From Parascedosporium putredinis (Eukaryota > Ascomycota > Sordariomycetes > Microascales > Microascaceae): a stretch of 64,000 nucleotides of DNA. Shown here piece by piece: positions 36,762 through 47,000 of this stretch. The stretch's first letter is position 1. Each line of letters begins with the position of its first letter. The stretch lies in NCBI GenBank assembly GCA_949357655.1, contig CASHTG010000009.1, positions 868,001 to 932,000 of the forward strand, in the 5' to 3' direction. The notes below the pieces were generated by a model. That model saw only the letters and a program-made list of their open reading frames with translations, did not search any database and had not been told where the DNA came from. The translations under genes and the position numbers were made by a program.

Positions 36762-37550
36762 GTTGGGCGGTAATGGGTTGGTACTGCGATAGGATGGTTG
36801 ATGCTGTGACTAAACTTGGCGGGTTCTTCTTCGCTAAGCTTAAGTGATTTCTCCCTCGAGCTTGGATACTTCGGTGTGAAGACTATATATGTAGAGGAAG
36901 AAGGTAAAGAGAGAGGAGAAAGGGGGAAGAAACGTCAACTCTCGAGGCCGAGACCAAACATTTATAAACATCAGCAGCTTCTTCATGTTCCCACTCTTCT
37001 CTCCTACCAACATGGCAGCTCTTCCTACCAAGCTTTGCAAGCTCCCGAGCTCACCATGATTTCATCACCTTGATGGGTGGGGAAAGGGGGTTGGTTAGCA
37101 AAGCAAGCTCAGCATAGCACGACAACGCCACATGGCATCACTAAGCACTTCACCATCGTAGACGGATTGGGGGCCGAGAGAATCAAAAGTTCATGACCCG
37201 TTTGGCTGGCCCTCTTTCTTTTCTTCCCATTGGATTTGCTTATCCTGCCTCGTCTCTGATCAATGACGTCGAGAGTATGCCGAACTATGTGCGGTAAGGG
37301 AGGAGGGAAAGGGTGTGGCTTGCTTAGTCCCTTTTCTCTTTGATGGCCACACATCTCCATTGCCTTTCTTAGGCGCGGGCGGCGGCGTGGGAACCAAACA
37401 GAAAAAGAAAAAAAGGAAAGAAAGTTAATATCCACGCTATCCGATAAGAACCGAGTATCTGGGGTGACTATGATTGTTTATCCCGTGAATAGTACACCTT
37501 CCCACTTAGTGTACTCTTAATCGAATCGCTAATAGAAGACGGCCGCTATC

Positions 37551-37574
37551 AGAGAGAGAAAGAGAGAGAGAGAG
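37551..37574. repeat. GA microsatellite
   Basis: A 24-base AG repeat interrupted once (GAAAG) lies in the intergenic region. Confidence 0.85.
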
Positions 37575-37921
37575 CGTGGGCACGAGACAAGCGCGAACAA
37601 AAACGAGCCGGGTTCGACGGCGCTGGGCGAACCAGCCGGCATGGGACGCGGGACGCTTAGCGACAAGAGAAGGTATCGGCGGACCCATTAAAAGAAAGTT
37701 TAGCCCTTTTGCTCCTAAGCGTTAGCGTACACCTTCCGTCACACCCGGCTTATGCACCCCATCATAAGCTCTATAGGACAATATGTTGTATGGGAAAGAG
37801 ATTCTAGCATACATGTACGCATGGTGGAGATATGTCCCGTGTAGATGTCAGGGTATGCGCCGTATTGTGTCATGTCGCAGATTGACGGGTCGCCCCCCTT
37901 GGTTGGTCCCACCCCAAGACA

Positions 37922-37947
37922 ACCGGGCCTAGAAGTCTAGGCCCGGT
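37922..37947. repeat. Perfect inverted repeat, 12-bp arms
   Basis: Arms ACCGGGCCTAGA and TCTAGGCCCGGT are exact reverse complements around a two-base centre (AG). The GC-rich arms could form a cruciform. It has no T-run after it and so is not a pol III terminator. Confidence 0.9.
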
Positions 37948-38013
37948 GACGAGCTCGTTGTCGAGGAGCCATGACTGACCCGGGGCTCTCCGCCGAGGCA
38001 TGGGGTCAAGGCT

Positions 38014-38032
38014 CTCGATGCCCGACATCGAG
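38014..38032. repeat. Inverted repeat, 7-bp arms
   Basis: CTCGATG and CATCGAG flank a five-base centre. By itself it could be chance. It is listed because it sits between two longer perfect inverted repeats. Confidence 0.6.
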
Positions 38033-38047
38033 GGTAGACCAAACCAC

Positions 38048-38085
38048 TACCGCTGGTGGCCCAGCAAGAAGGGCCACCAGCGGTA
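38048..38085. repeat. Perfect inverted repeat, 15-bp arms, 8-nt loop
   Basis: TACCGCTGGTGGCCC and GGGCCACCAGCGGTA are exact reverse complements separated by AGCAAGAA. A stem of this length and GC content is very unlikely by chance in a 4 kb spacer. Confidence 0.93.
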
Positions 38086-41000
38086 AAGTACAGTGCAACG
38101 CACACGGGAATTCGCACAGGGGGACATATCTATAATTGCGAAAACAATCACATTGTATCCTCGTGATGAACAAAGATTGCCCAGAGTGCCGATCCCGGCG
38201 CTTACCAAGAACGCAAGCACGTTGATGTGAGGTAATGGCATCGCGAAACTGTATCCTGGAGGCGTAAGTGCCTTCAACATCTAAAGGACGGACCTGGGCG
38301 GGAAGCGATCTCGAGCCCACTATCACTAGAGAACCGACTTGAAGCCGTCGGTGTTCAGCCGCATCGTCCGGCCGGCGAAGGAGAAATTTAAAATGGCAGT
38401 CTTATCATCGCGTTCATACTTATCATTGCTTTCTGCCCTAACCCTAGACCGCGAAAGGCAGGTTAGAGTGTAGGGACGGGCCATGGCTTTTCCGCAATGC
38501 GGCTCGAGAACGTGTAGGTTTGCCGGAGATGCCGTTCTGAAGAAGCGCTGACCCAAAGCGACGGCACAGTTATCAAGCTAGGAATCCTTGAGAATCCATC
38601 GCGCATGCGCAGCAATGATAGAATTGATCAAACCTATCTCTGGCTAGGGTCGGTTTCACCATGTTGAACATGAACGGACCGTTAGCTAGATGGGTTGTTT
38701 CTGCACGTCCTCTCTTCCCAAGGCAAGGGCCCGTTCTAACCTGGGAAAGTGCTGCAAAACCCATCCGCTTGCTTTCTCTGCCCACGTGGGGAGACAAAAA
38801 AGTAGAAACGTCAGTGTCATGATCAGGCCGTATGATCATGACTGTTGTTGGTGGCGGTACAGGTACCCGCTAGACCCGACAATAGGACAGGGATGGGAAC
38901 TTTCTCTCAATTTTTTTCGCTTGTAGAAAAGGAAAAGTCTAATATCAGCGATAGCCAACGCAAGAATTGCGTACCTTTACCACGAAAGCGTCCTTCCCCG
39001 ACTAGTTTAGGATCTCGCCATTAGAATGAGAGTTTTCCCATCGCCTGCTTCTTCTGCCGGTGCGGCGGATTAAGAATCCGCGATGCGCCGAATTTGCGAC
39101 CAACCCCGAGCTGCACAGGACCGCATGGTGAATAAGCTTACTGTAACAGCCATTTTACCTCGAAAACATTGAAGCTCATTGGGGTCGAAATTGGTGATTG
39201 CGGCGTACCACTCTCAATCCCAGACGGGCTCTATTTCGTCAGACGGACGGACCGTACTTGTCAAAGTGTAGTTTTAGTCCCAAGATTGCTCTCCCTTGGC
39301 GTCAAAGCTACGCGGCACGAGTGGGGCCGCATCAAGCCATTCTTTCCGGGCTAGGATTTGGAGGGTACCCTTTTCTGTGTTGACACAAATATGTAGGGTC
39401 CAGAGCGGAGAATTGGCGCCCTAGTTCACTCGCCATACTCCCCGATGACGAGTAATAGATACGGCATCTAATACTCTTGTCATGCGTAAGAGACCTTGAG
39501 GGTGTCGGCGGGAAGCGCAGACTATGACGATAGGGCGGCCGCCATCCTTTGATCTATCGCCGTAGCTATGCAGTTGCTAGCTGGGTTTTGCAAGGAGCTG
39601 TAAAAGTAGGGAGTCAATATTGACATGAAATCTGCAAACGATAAGCAGCGGAATATTACTCACGTCCTCGCCAAGCAGGAGTCGTGCACCTCAGACTAAG
39701 ATGTATGCCCGCGGTTACGAAACATCGAAGATAGGTAGAGAAGTATTAGTAGGTTTGCAAACAGCAGTCGGCTAGCTTCCTAGATAGCTAGGATCATCCC
39801 TGGCCAAATAGCCTAGCGATGCCAGATATACGTCGAGGAAGCCCCAGCTCGTGTATACCGCAACCTTGGGGTAAGTCTGATGCTCTTGACTTTCCGTAGG
39901 ACGGACATAAACATTCATGGCCAGAGACTAAAGTTGTATCTGAGGCTGTATCCGTTGCCGCCTTGGTGGTTCAGCACGTTTGGACAAATAGTTCGAATAT
40001 AGACGTCAGGAATACCCATGGGGAAAATTTCGTTTCATTCGGGATCGGTTATCGAGCACACTCTCCCAACCTCTATCAATGAAACTTGTGGGATAATTGA
40101 ACGAGCAGAACCGAAAAGTAATGGACGAAAACTCTTTGAAGACATCACCAAGGCGTCTCGAACTTTGCCAGATCAAGGCCGGGTGATGTCCCTAAAATTC
40201 CATGGCTGGCCACGAGTTTTCTATCCTTTCGAGAGGTTCGAACGATTAAAAACCTAGCTATCATTGATCGCAGTGCTAGGGCTTAGGCTACTCAGATGGA
40301 AGTTGCGGTCTTTTTCTTTTCTTTTCTTTTTTTTTTTTTTGAAGTATCTCAGCCTCACTCTTTGTGTTGGTGCGGGCGGGAAGGCGCGGTGGTAGACGGG
40401 GAAGGAGCGGAGATCTAGGCTGTTCCTTCCGTCGATATGCAATGATTCCGGAGATGAGAGAGATTCGGATAAGGAACGTTCTCGAAGCTGATGGAAAATC
40501 GGTCTGTACGGAGTCGACACCCTCACCTCGATCTCTCCCGGTTACCGGAGTTTACCTGTTTCGCCTAAGACCTTCTTCCTCGTCGTTCTCAGGAACCCAC
40601 CACCTTGCAGGGCTCGCCTTCCCTATCCAAGGAAGTCAGGAAGACGTCAAGAATGTGAGACACGGGATATTAAAGGGCACATTTCTCAGAGCGCTTCATT
40701 TTTCGATGGCTTGAGGCATCGGGTGTTCCCACAGCTCCACCAAGACTTGATATCGCCAACGATGTGCGGAACTTGCCAACATGGGAATCAGTTTATGCAT
40801 GTGATTATCGGTTGTTTACAATCATTGGCCCTTCCTTGTCTTTCTGAGGCTATAAGACCTAGAAGAGCAATGATTAAAAGGTCCTAGGCTCTCACTCCCA
40901 ATCGTACAATCCCTTTGTCACCGCTAATCTCGCACCTTGGGCTTTCTGTAGATTTATGGTACGTTCGCATCCCGGAGGATGAGAGACTAAAGCCATTTCT

Positions 41001-41139
41001 TTTACATACGGGCTAGTTTTATAAAGCGTAGCAACTAACTTGGCTCTTATATCAGGGCCCTTCGGTCCTCTCTTGGGCAGCCACGTCTATGGTCTGGACA
41101 AGGGAACCATTATCAGTCAATTTTGAACGCATCGTTGGT

Positions 41140-41258
41140 ACATACGACCATAGCTCGTAGAATATTGAGGGTCCCGTCCGCTCCCCTGTACACAAGCTGC
41201 GAAGCGCCGGACTAGTAGTTGGGTCGGTGACGACCAGCGAATCCCCGGTGTTGTATGT
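41140..41258 (+). rRNA. 5S ribosomal RNA
   Basis: The 119-base sequence starts ACATACGACCATA and ends GGTGTTGTATGT, whose ends pair to form helix I. The 3' half contains TAGTAGTTGGGTCGGTGACG and ACCAGCGAATCCC, the conserved 5S segment with the internal promoter (C box) read by TFIIIA. The fragment GTCCCGTCCGCTC is the conserved loop and helix III region. Helix II pairs GCTCG with CGAAGC around a bulged A. A T-run (41258-41264) follows as the pol III terminator. Dispersed single 5S genes outside the rDNA repeat are normal in Pezizomycotina. The variable helix II region differs from 5S sequences I remember, so this could be one of several isoforms. Confidence 0.95.
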
Positions 41259-41264
41259 TTTTTT
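41258..41264 (+). terminator. RNA polymerase III terminator (T7)
   Basis: Seven T residues directly follow the 5S rRNA 3' end. Further T-rich sequence continues to about 41290. Confidence 0.85.
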
Positions 41265-41707
41265 CTTTTTTCTCCTTTTTTCTTTCTTTTTCGTTTCACT
41301 TCACGAGGCCCTCCCCGGTTTGTCGTCTGGAGAGATGCATCTACCTGATCAACCGTCGTATTCATAGTTTTTAACCCAGTCCATATTAGATGGTAAAACA
41401 CGCTTTCATATTTCTCATGTGAAGGATTTCGCTCTCGATCCTTGGTTTGTGGTTGTTCATCACCCCTCTCAAGATCGCCCGAGGATTCGCCGGCCGTGAA
41501 TGCCGGACGGCCGTCAGGACGTAGCTCCCCAAATCTTTACCTCCCCATCGTTTCCCCAACTTCCAAGCTTCTCGCAATCCGATTTCTCAGCCCGGTACGC
41601 CTTCTTCTCTGAACTTGATTTTTCTCGTCATGATATCGCCGTAGCCGAGCTGTAATTGCAGCAATTCTCGAAGAGCATCCCTCCAGGCCTCGTCCTCCAC
41701 CCCCGCC
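41265..41707. other. Intergenic between 5S rRNA and the FLILHELTA gene
   Basis: A CT-rich tract lies at 41265-41300. Nothing else is recognisable. The right part should hold the promoter of the next gene. Confidence 0.5.
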
Positions 41708-42349
41708 ATGGCCACTCGCCGCGCCGTTCCCCCCGCGCCCTCTTCCGCCCACACCTCCCAACGCCCCTCCTCCGAACCGCGCGCTTTTCCTCCACGAAAC
41801 CTCCCCCTCCTCTTCCACCCGCGCCTCCAAGATCATCGACAAGCTCCCGCCCTTTCTCCAAAAATACGCCACCGGTCTCCGCGGCGCGCCCGTCTCCCAT
41901 GTCGTCGCCTTCCTCGTCCTCCACGAAATCACCGCCATCGTGCCGCTGCTCGGCCTTTTCGGGCTCTTCCACTATACGCAATATGCCCCCGCCGCCTACA
42001 TCACGGATCATTGGGGTTCGTACGTGAGCGATGGGGTCGCCCGGTTCGAGCGATACTTTAAGAGGAAGGGCTGGTTTGGTTTCGGCGACGAGGCCACCTC
42101 GCCTGCGGACAGTCACTCAGGGGAGCTACGAATGGGGATGCCACGTCGACGGAGGACAAGGCGGACACCAAAGCTCTTATCTTGAGTTGGGAAAACGCGG
42201 AGGGGAGATATAAGCTCTTGGCGGACGTCGCCCTGGCGTGGGCCATCACCAAGGCACTGCTTCCAGTTCGAATACTGGCAAGTGCGTGGGGCACACCCTG
42301 GTTTGCGGGTGTTTTAGTGCGTGGCCGGAGATTCTTCGTAAGGAAGTAA
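41708..42349 (+). CDS. FLILHELTA-family (MRX11-like) mitochondrial membrane protein
   Basis: The ATG at 41708 starts MATRRAVPPAPSSAHTSQR. A basic, Ser-rich leader with RTARFSSTK looks like a mitochondrial presequence. The family signature FLVLHEITAIVPLLGLFGLF closely matches the Pfam family named after FLILHELTA, which includes yeast MRX11, found with the mitochondrial expression machinery. A first membrane segment overlaps this motif. A second lies near the C-terminus (LADVALAWAITKALLPVRIL, then ASAWGTPWFAG). Corrected length is about 214 residues and no intron is needed. The frame must be adjusted at three C or G runs (about 41770, 41806 and 42120). After that a single coherent protein runs to the stop at 42347. 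The identification is strong and the molecular function is unknown. Confidence 0.85.
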
Positions 42350-42568
42350 GAAGGAGGTCAATTGGCCTTGTACGATAAGCTGTGTTCATTACGCCGCAAA
42401 AAAGACTTTTATTGTTTCATGTCTACCTGCGCGTTTTGCTTGGGCTTTTTGCTTTTGTATCCTATCTGGTCTTCACTCTTCTCACTTCCAGCACGGAGTT
42501 GTGAACCTTGATGCGCTTAGCACGCTCTCAAAGTGCTACGACGTGCGGGTGAATGGTGAAAAGTGCAC

Positions 42569-43647
42569 TTAGGCCTTCTCGTAGATCCAGTCGAACTGGG
42601 CGCTCTTCCAGGAGATGAGCTCCTCGTCCTTGAACCAAAGGGCAATCTCCTTCTTGGCGTTCTCGACGCTGTCGGAGCCGTGGCAGACGTTGCGGCCGAC
42701 ATCGATGGCGAAGTCGCCACGGATGGTGCCAGGGGCGGAGGCGAGGGGGTTGGTGGCACCGAGGATGGCTATAACGGAGGGAAAGAAAAAGAAGGAAATG
42801 GTTAGCATTCGTTCGGTTGGAGTGTTTTGCACGTTTCCATGCAGGCAGGCGGAAGAATAGGAAGTGATGGGGCTGGACGGGGAGTCTGTTTTATGTGCGG
42901 GGTATGGCGGTGTGGTAACTTACTGCGGCCGGTCTTGACGGCGTCACGGCCCTCCCAGACCATGGCGCAGATGGGACCGCTGAGCATGTCTATTGTATGT
43001 TAGGTCAGCAACGTGATATTGAAAGTAGGATGTCTCGGGGTGGTGCCATGTGTGATGTCGGGCATCGAGAACATGGGGTTGGGTAGCTAGGTTGGCTTGC
43101 ATACACTGGACGAGACCGGGGAAGAAAGGCTTCTCCTTGAGATCGGCGTCTAAAAGAAAGGGTTTAACATCGTTAGCAACGCAAAATAGATAAAACGCAC
43201 CGCGAGAATTATTCTCATAGTGTTTGATTCGAGTCAACTTACAGTGGGTCTCGAGGTGGTCCTTGGAGGGGCTCACGAGCTTGATGGCGACGAGCTTGAA
43301 GCTATGGGTAGGGACAAAAATCGTTAGGGACGGGCCATCTTCAACCAAGGGGCGGAAAATGCTTACCCACGGCTCTCGAAGCGAGAGACGATGGGGCCGA
43401 CGAGTCCACGCTGTACGAAGACGAGTTAGCACCCCGAAAAAGAAGCCGAAAGAAAGTTTGATGATTGGGGAGAGGCCCATACCTGGACACCATCGGGCTT
43501 GATGGCAATGAAGCTGTACGAAAAAAGCAGGGTTAGAGATCATGCCATCGGCATCATTGCAGCCACCTTTCCAAGCATCAAGCTCGTGAAATGATGAAAA
43601 TAGTAAAACATGCGTCGTGTCTCGACTTACGTCTGCTCGGAAGACAT
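42569..43647 (-). CDS. ndk1: Nucleoside diphosphate kinase
   Basis: NDK transfers the terminal phosphate between nucleoside triphosphates and diphosphates. Seven exons are visible on the minus strand: 43647-43631 (17 bases), 43513-43483, 43410-43367, then four more ending at 42569. They carry IAIKPDGVQ, RGLVGPIVSRFE, FKLVAIKLVSPSKDHLE, the DLKEKPFFPGLVQ block, MLSGPICAMVWEGRDAV and GATNPLASAPGTIRGDFA. The active-site His lies in NVCHGSDSVENAKKEI. Length is about 152 residues, exactly typical, and no frame break is needed, unlike most neighbours. The high number of short introns is usual for fungal NDK genes. The same reading frame stays open upstream of the start (see the separate entry for the possible long isoform). 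Confidence 0.97.
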
Positions 43648-44025
43648 GCTGGCGGATTGATCTGGGATATAAGTTGGGGTTTGGAGGGAGGTGACTGTTT
43701 CGGTGACTGTGGAAAAGACGGTATGTGCAGGAGCTGGAGGGTCGAGGAAAAAAGGAGGGGCAAAAACGAGGAAGAGGCCGAGGAGGAGAGAGAAAATTGC
43801 GGCTGCCGAGAGCACAAAATTCGGCGGGGGTAAATTTTCAAGCGCGGAGTGGAGGAGGGGCTGCTGCTGCTGCTGTTTTCGTCCCCTGACTGGCGCACCC
43901 TGAGGACTGCTGCCATCGGTGTCAACCGCGGGGTTCGACTTCTGGACTGTAGCGGCCTGCTGCTGGTCGCCGTCCTGCTGCGCGAGCATGGGCTCCTTCT
44001 CGGGGTTTGACTGGCCGAGAGCCAT
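43648..44025 (-). CDS. Possible in-frame N-terminal extension of NDK with a membrane segment
   Basis: An ATG at 44025 (MALGQSNPEKEPMLAQQDGD) lies exactly 126 codons upstream of the NDK start, in the same frame and with no intervening stop. It reads through into MSSEQT and the first NDK splice site. The encoded segment is Gln/Pro-rich, then has one strong hydrophobic stretch (FVLSAAAIFSLLLGLFLVF, about residues 70-88), then HTVFSTVTETVTSLQTPT. The open frame extends even further upstream, to 44463. This would give a type II-like anchored NDK of about 278 residues. It could equally be a translated-looking 5' leader. Which ATG is used cannot be settled from sequence. Confidence 0.4.
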
Positions 44026-47000
44026 TTGATGTTTTTGTTGATCCGTCCTATCCTTTCCCTTTGCCGACTTTTCCCCTCCTGCACAAAGGCCCAATGGCTC
44101 GCGGCTCGTGAACCACCTTTGTTCCTGAGAGCAAGCTCTTGTCAACTTTGGGCTGCCCTGAGCAAGTGTGGCTTGTGAGCTCACAATTCGAGATGGGTCG
44201 CGCCACAGATGGCTTGGGGGTTGGTCGGTGTCCTTCAATTTGCACTGTGCGGCTCGAAGTTGACAGCTTGGCTCTGGGGCTATCAAGCGTGATGGAAAAG
44301 TTGTGGAGCGCGCGGAGGACGAGAATTTCGAGGTCTCAAAAGTTGAGCAAAGCCGAAGAAGGATTTCAAGGGGCTGGCGATGAGGTTCAACGGTCACTGA
44401 CTGTGTCACTCGGAAAGCAATTCCGGGGGTACGATGGACTCTCCAAACACGAGATTGTCGCAAGCTGGGCGAAACTTCTCAGATGCGGTGTTGTGGAGAG
44501 GCAATGGGGCTGGTGGTGGTGGCCTGGATCGGCTCCATCTCGACCAGCTGCGTGTCCCGTGCCCGTGCCCGTGCTTCCATCGGGGGTGGCAACCAAGGCC
44601 ACACACCTGGGCCGGCCAACGACTACAGTGCGAGGCCTTGACGACGATCGTCGAGACTCACAGACCTTTGGTGGCGGGAGCCCGGGAAGGATGAGTGTGG
44701 CTCTAGGGGAAGAAGCTCATAGCTTATTTCTTCTTAGCCTGGAGCTATCGGAGAAAAATAAAAATAAAAGACAGTTTTGTCTACGACAAGGGATCAACAC
44801 GCACTGGCAGCTCTTCCCCGTGATGCGTGATTCTCTGGGGGAGAAAGAGGATCAGATCTAGAGTCTTAGCCACATCCCGGCTGGGGGAACTCGGAGAGGA
44901 AATGGCCCTGCTGGGTGAGGGTTTCGCTCACAACTGATCTTAACACCAATTGTGAGTGCACCGTCTGGCTCGCAGGCCTGCGGCTTACTGTGGGAGCAAG
45001 GTATTAAGAGCAAATGGTACACTTGGCAGCTCTGGTATAAGATGAATCCGGCCGATCTCCTACGATCTCCACGGCGGTTCATTTGGCCAAGCTACTAAGA
45101 CATTGCGGAGATGACGACGAATTGACGCTCACCCCAGAAGGCGGTGGAGCGTGGCGAGGGTCGAAGCTGGGAGTTGGCATCATGTTGAATGAGAGACATT
45201 CCACATTAAGCAATTTCGAAGGCGCGATTCGAGTCTTGATCTAGTGCAGAAAAAAGGAGACCAGAAAAAAAAATGAATGTGACTAGAGGAAACCGAAGAA
45301 CGACCACCCTTGCTTGAGCTGTCTGGCCAGCCACCCGTTCCCGTTCCTGGCCCGGACGCGAAAGATCGTCACCGTCACCGTTGGAGCGGCTCGCACCACA
45401 CCACACCACCACATGACCAACCACTAGGGACAGCGGTGTTTCGTTTCTGTAGGGCTGACACTCGTCGAGTCATTGCCCAGTCGGGAAAATTAATATTCGA
45501 GACCAAACTAGCGAAGATGGGTTCGCGCAAAAAGAGGGTAACAAGTAATCGCCAGGGCGCAACCGGCCGCCGGACGTGGAAATATTCCAACCGCAGGCGA
45601 GAGCCGTGGCTGGTGCCGTCTCGATCTCGGAGAGAAGCAATATGGATCAAAGTATGGAGAGAAGAATGTGGCAGGCGACTTCTAATTATAACACCGGCCC
45701 TCGGCGTTTCGAGCTCGGGCGTGTCATTCTTCGACTTGCCCGTCACTGGCCTCGACTCTCTCGCCACCCGTCTCCAGTTTTGCTTGGTGCTGGATCCACA
45801 TTTGCGTCGAGATAACAGCGTTGTGGTGAGACGCCAGCTAGCTCAAGTTCAACTCCTGAAAGCACCACTCGAGGGGCCAAGGGCCCGCCTTGGTCCACCT
45901 TTATGCATCAATATCACCCTCTCCTCTTCCATCCAGCGCGGGCGCGTGCGGAACGTGAGAGAGTTGGACGAGGAAGAAAATAACTCGCCTCTCTTTCTCG
46001 TTCCCGACAGTGCAGTGAACCCAACTCATCCTTCGTCTTGCACGTTGGCGCTTTTGTGGTGGCAGATTGGCTGTGCATGAGTCAGTTTTCTTCGAGTTCT
46101 GGTCCTTTGATTTCGCTCAACCCGCTCCACCTGTCTTAGCCACCCGGTTATGTACCTCGTAGTGGAGGGTATGTAGTTCAATCGAACCTTTATTTATTTT
46201 TTCCCTTCTTCTGCTTCTTCTCCCTGGACTGGACAACAATGGCGCTTGCGGCACGGCACTACCGATGACTCGGGAAAATAGATGACCTGCAGGGGGAGAA
46301 AGGGTTCCCCCACGCAGGCACCTGTTTGCACAGCCGCCATCTCAAGCCCTCGATGCACAACATTTTTCAGACGACCTGGAGAAAAACTTCAACCTTCAAG
46401 GTTTCGTTCAGATTTTGAGTCAGAGGCCTAAAGCCCGAGGACTCAAGTGAATCACTTGGTCAATTGATCAATCTGAGCGAATTGGCATCCTGGGGAACCA
46501 CTGCGCAATGATGGAAAGGCCTAGACTGGATACAGGGGCACACGTAAGCACTGGAGATGCCAATGACTCGTGACGTCAATGTCTTCCAAGTCTCTTTGCG
46601 GATTTGCTTGCTTTCAATGTTCCTTCTCCATCCGATCTTTCCTTGGGCGACCTGGCGCAAGTCCTAGTCCTTGAGAAAGAGGGAAGGTCCAGCCATTGAG
46701 CCCTTCTTCTCTTTCAAAGCCGGTGCTCTAAGAATGAGCGAGCCATGCGGCGAGGTTGTGCCTGCCTCCCTGACGAATGGGCGGTGCGTTAATTTTGCCT
46801 GATATCATCAACCAGCGAAGACTTTTTCTTCTTATCGGTCGTTTCATAAACATTTTCTCAAGGTAGTTCCCGCGGACAAGCTTAGCCGCCCTCTTGGACG
46901 GTAAGAAAAAGAAAAAGAATTAATGAATGGATCAATAGAGCTGAGCGCTCGAGCATGAAAATTTTACATCGCCACTGTCCATGCTTGAACCCTTTTACTC

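Larger units (their letters stand above)
36762..41139. other. 4.4 kb gene-free, lower-GC stretch with hairpins
   Basis: No protein gene is recognisable. The only open frames are below about 120 codons and lack motifs. The segment is visibly less GC-rich than the coding parts of the window, especially 38900-40300. It contains a GA microsatellite (37551-37574) and a cluster of inverted repeats (37922-38085), and it ends at the 5S rRNA gene. I could not recognise a transposon body or terminal repeats, though an old decayed element is possible. Confidence 0.5.

Noticed and set aside
38436..38445. Telomere-like CCCTAACCCT
   Set aside because: Only ten bases, about one and a half units. This is expected by chance and gives no evidence of an interstitial telomere.
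40232..40245. tRNA B-box-like GGTTCGAAC
   Set aside because: No matching A box, cloverleaf or acceptor stem could be found around it.
44139..44861. 240-codon plus-strand open frame overlapping the NDK leader
   Set aside because: It overlaps the upstream part of the NDK leader frame on the opposite strand and has no domain or splice support. At most it is a chance open frame in GC-rich DNA.
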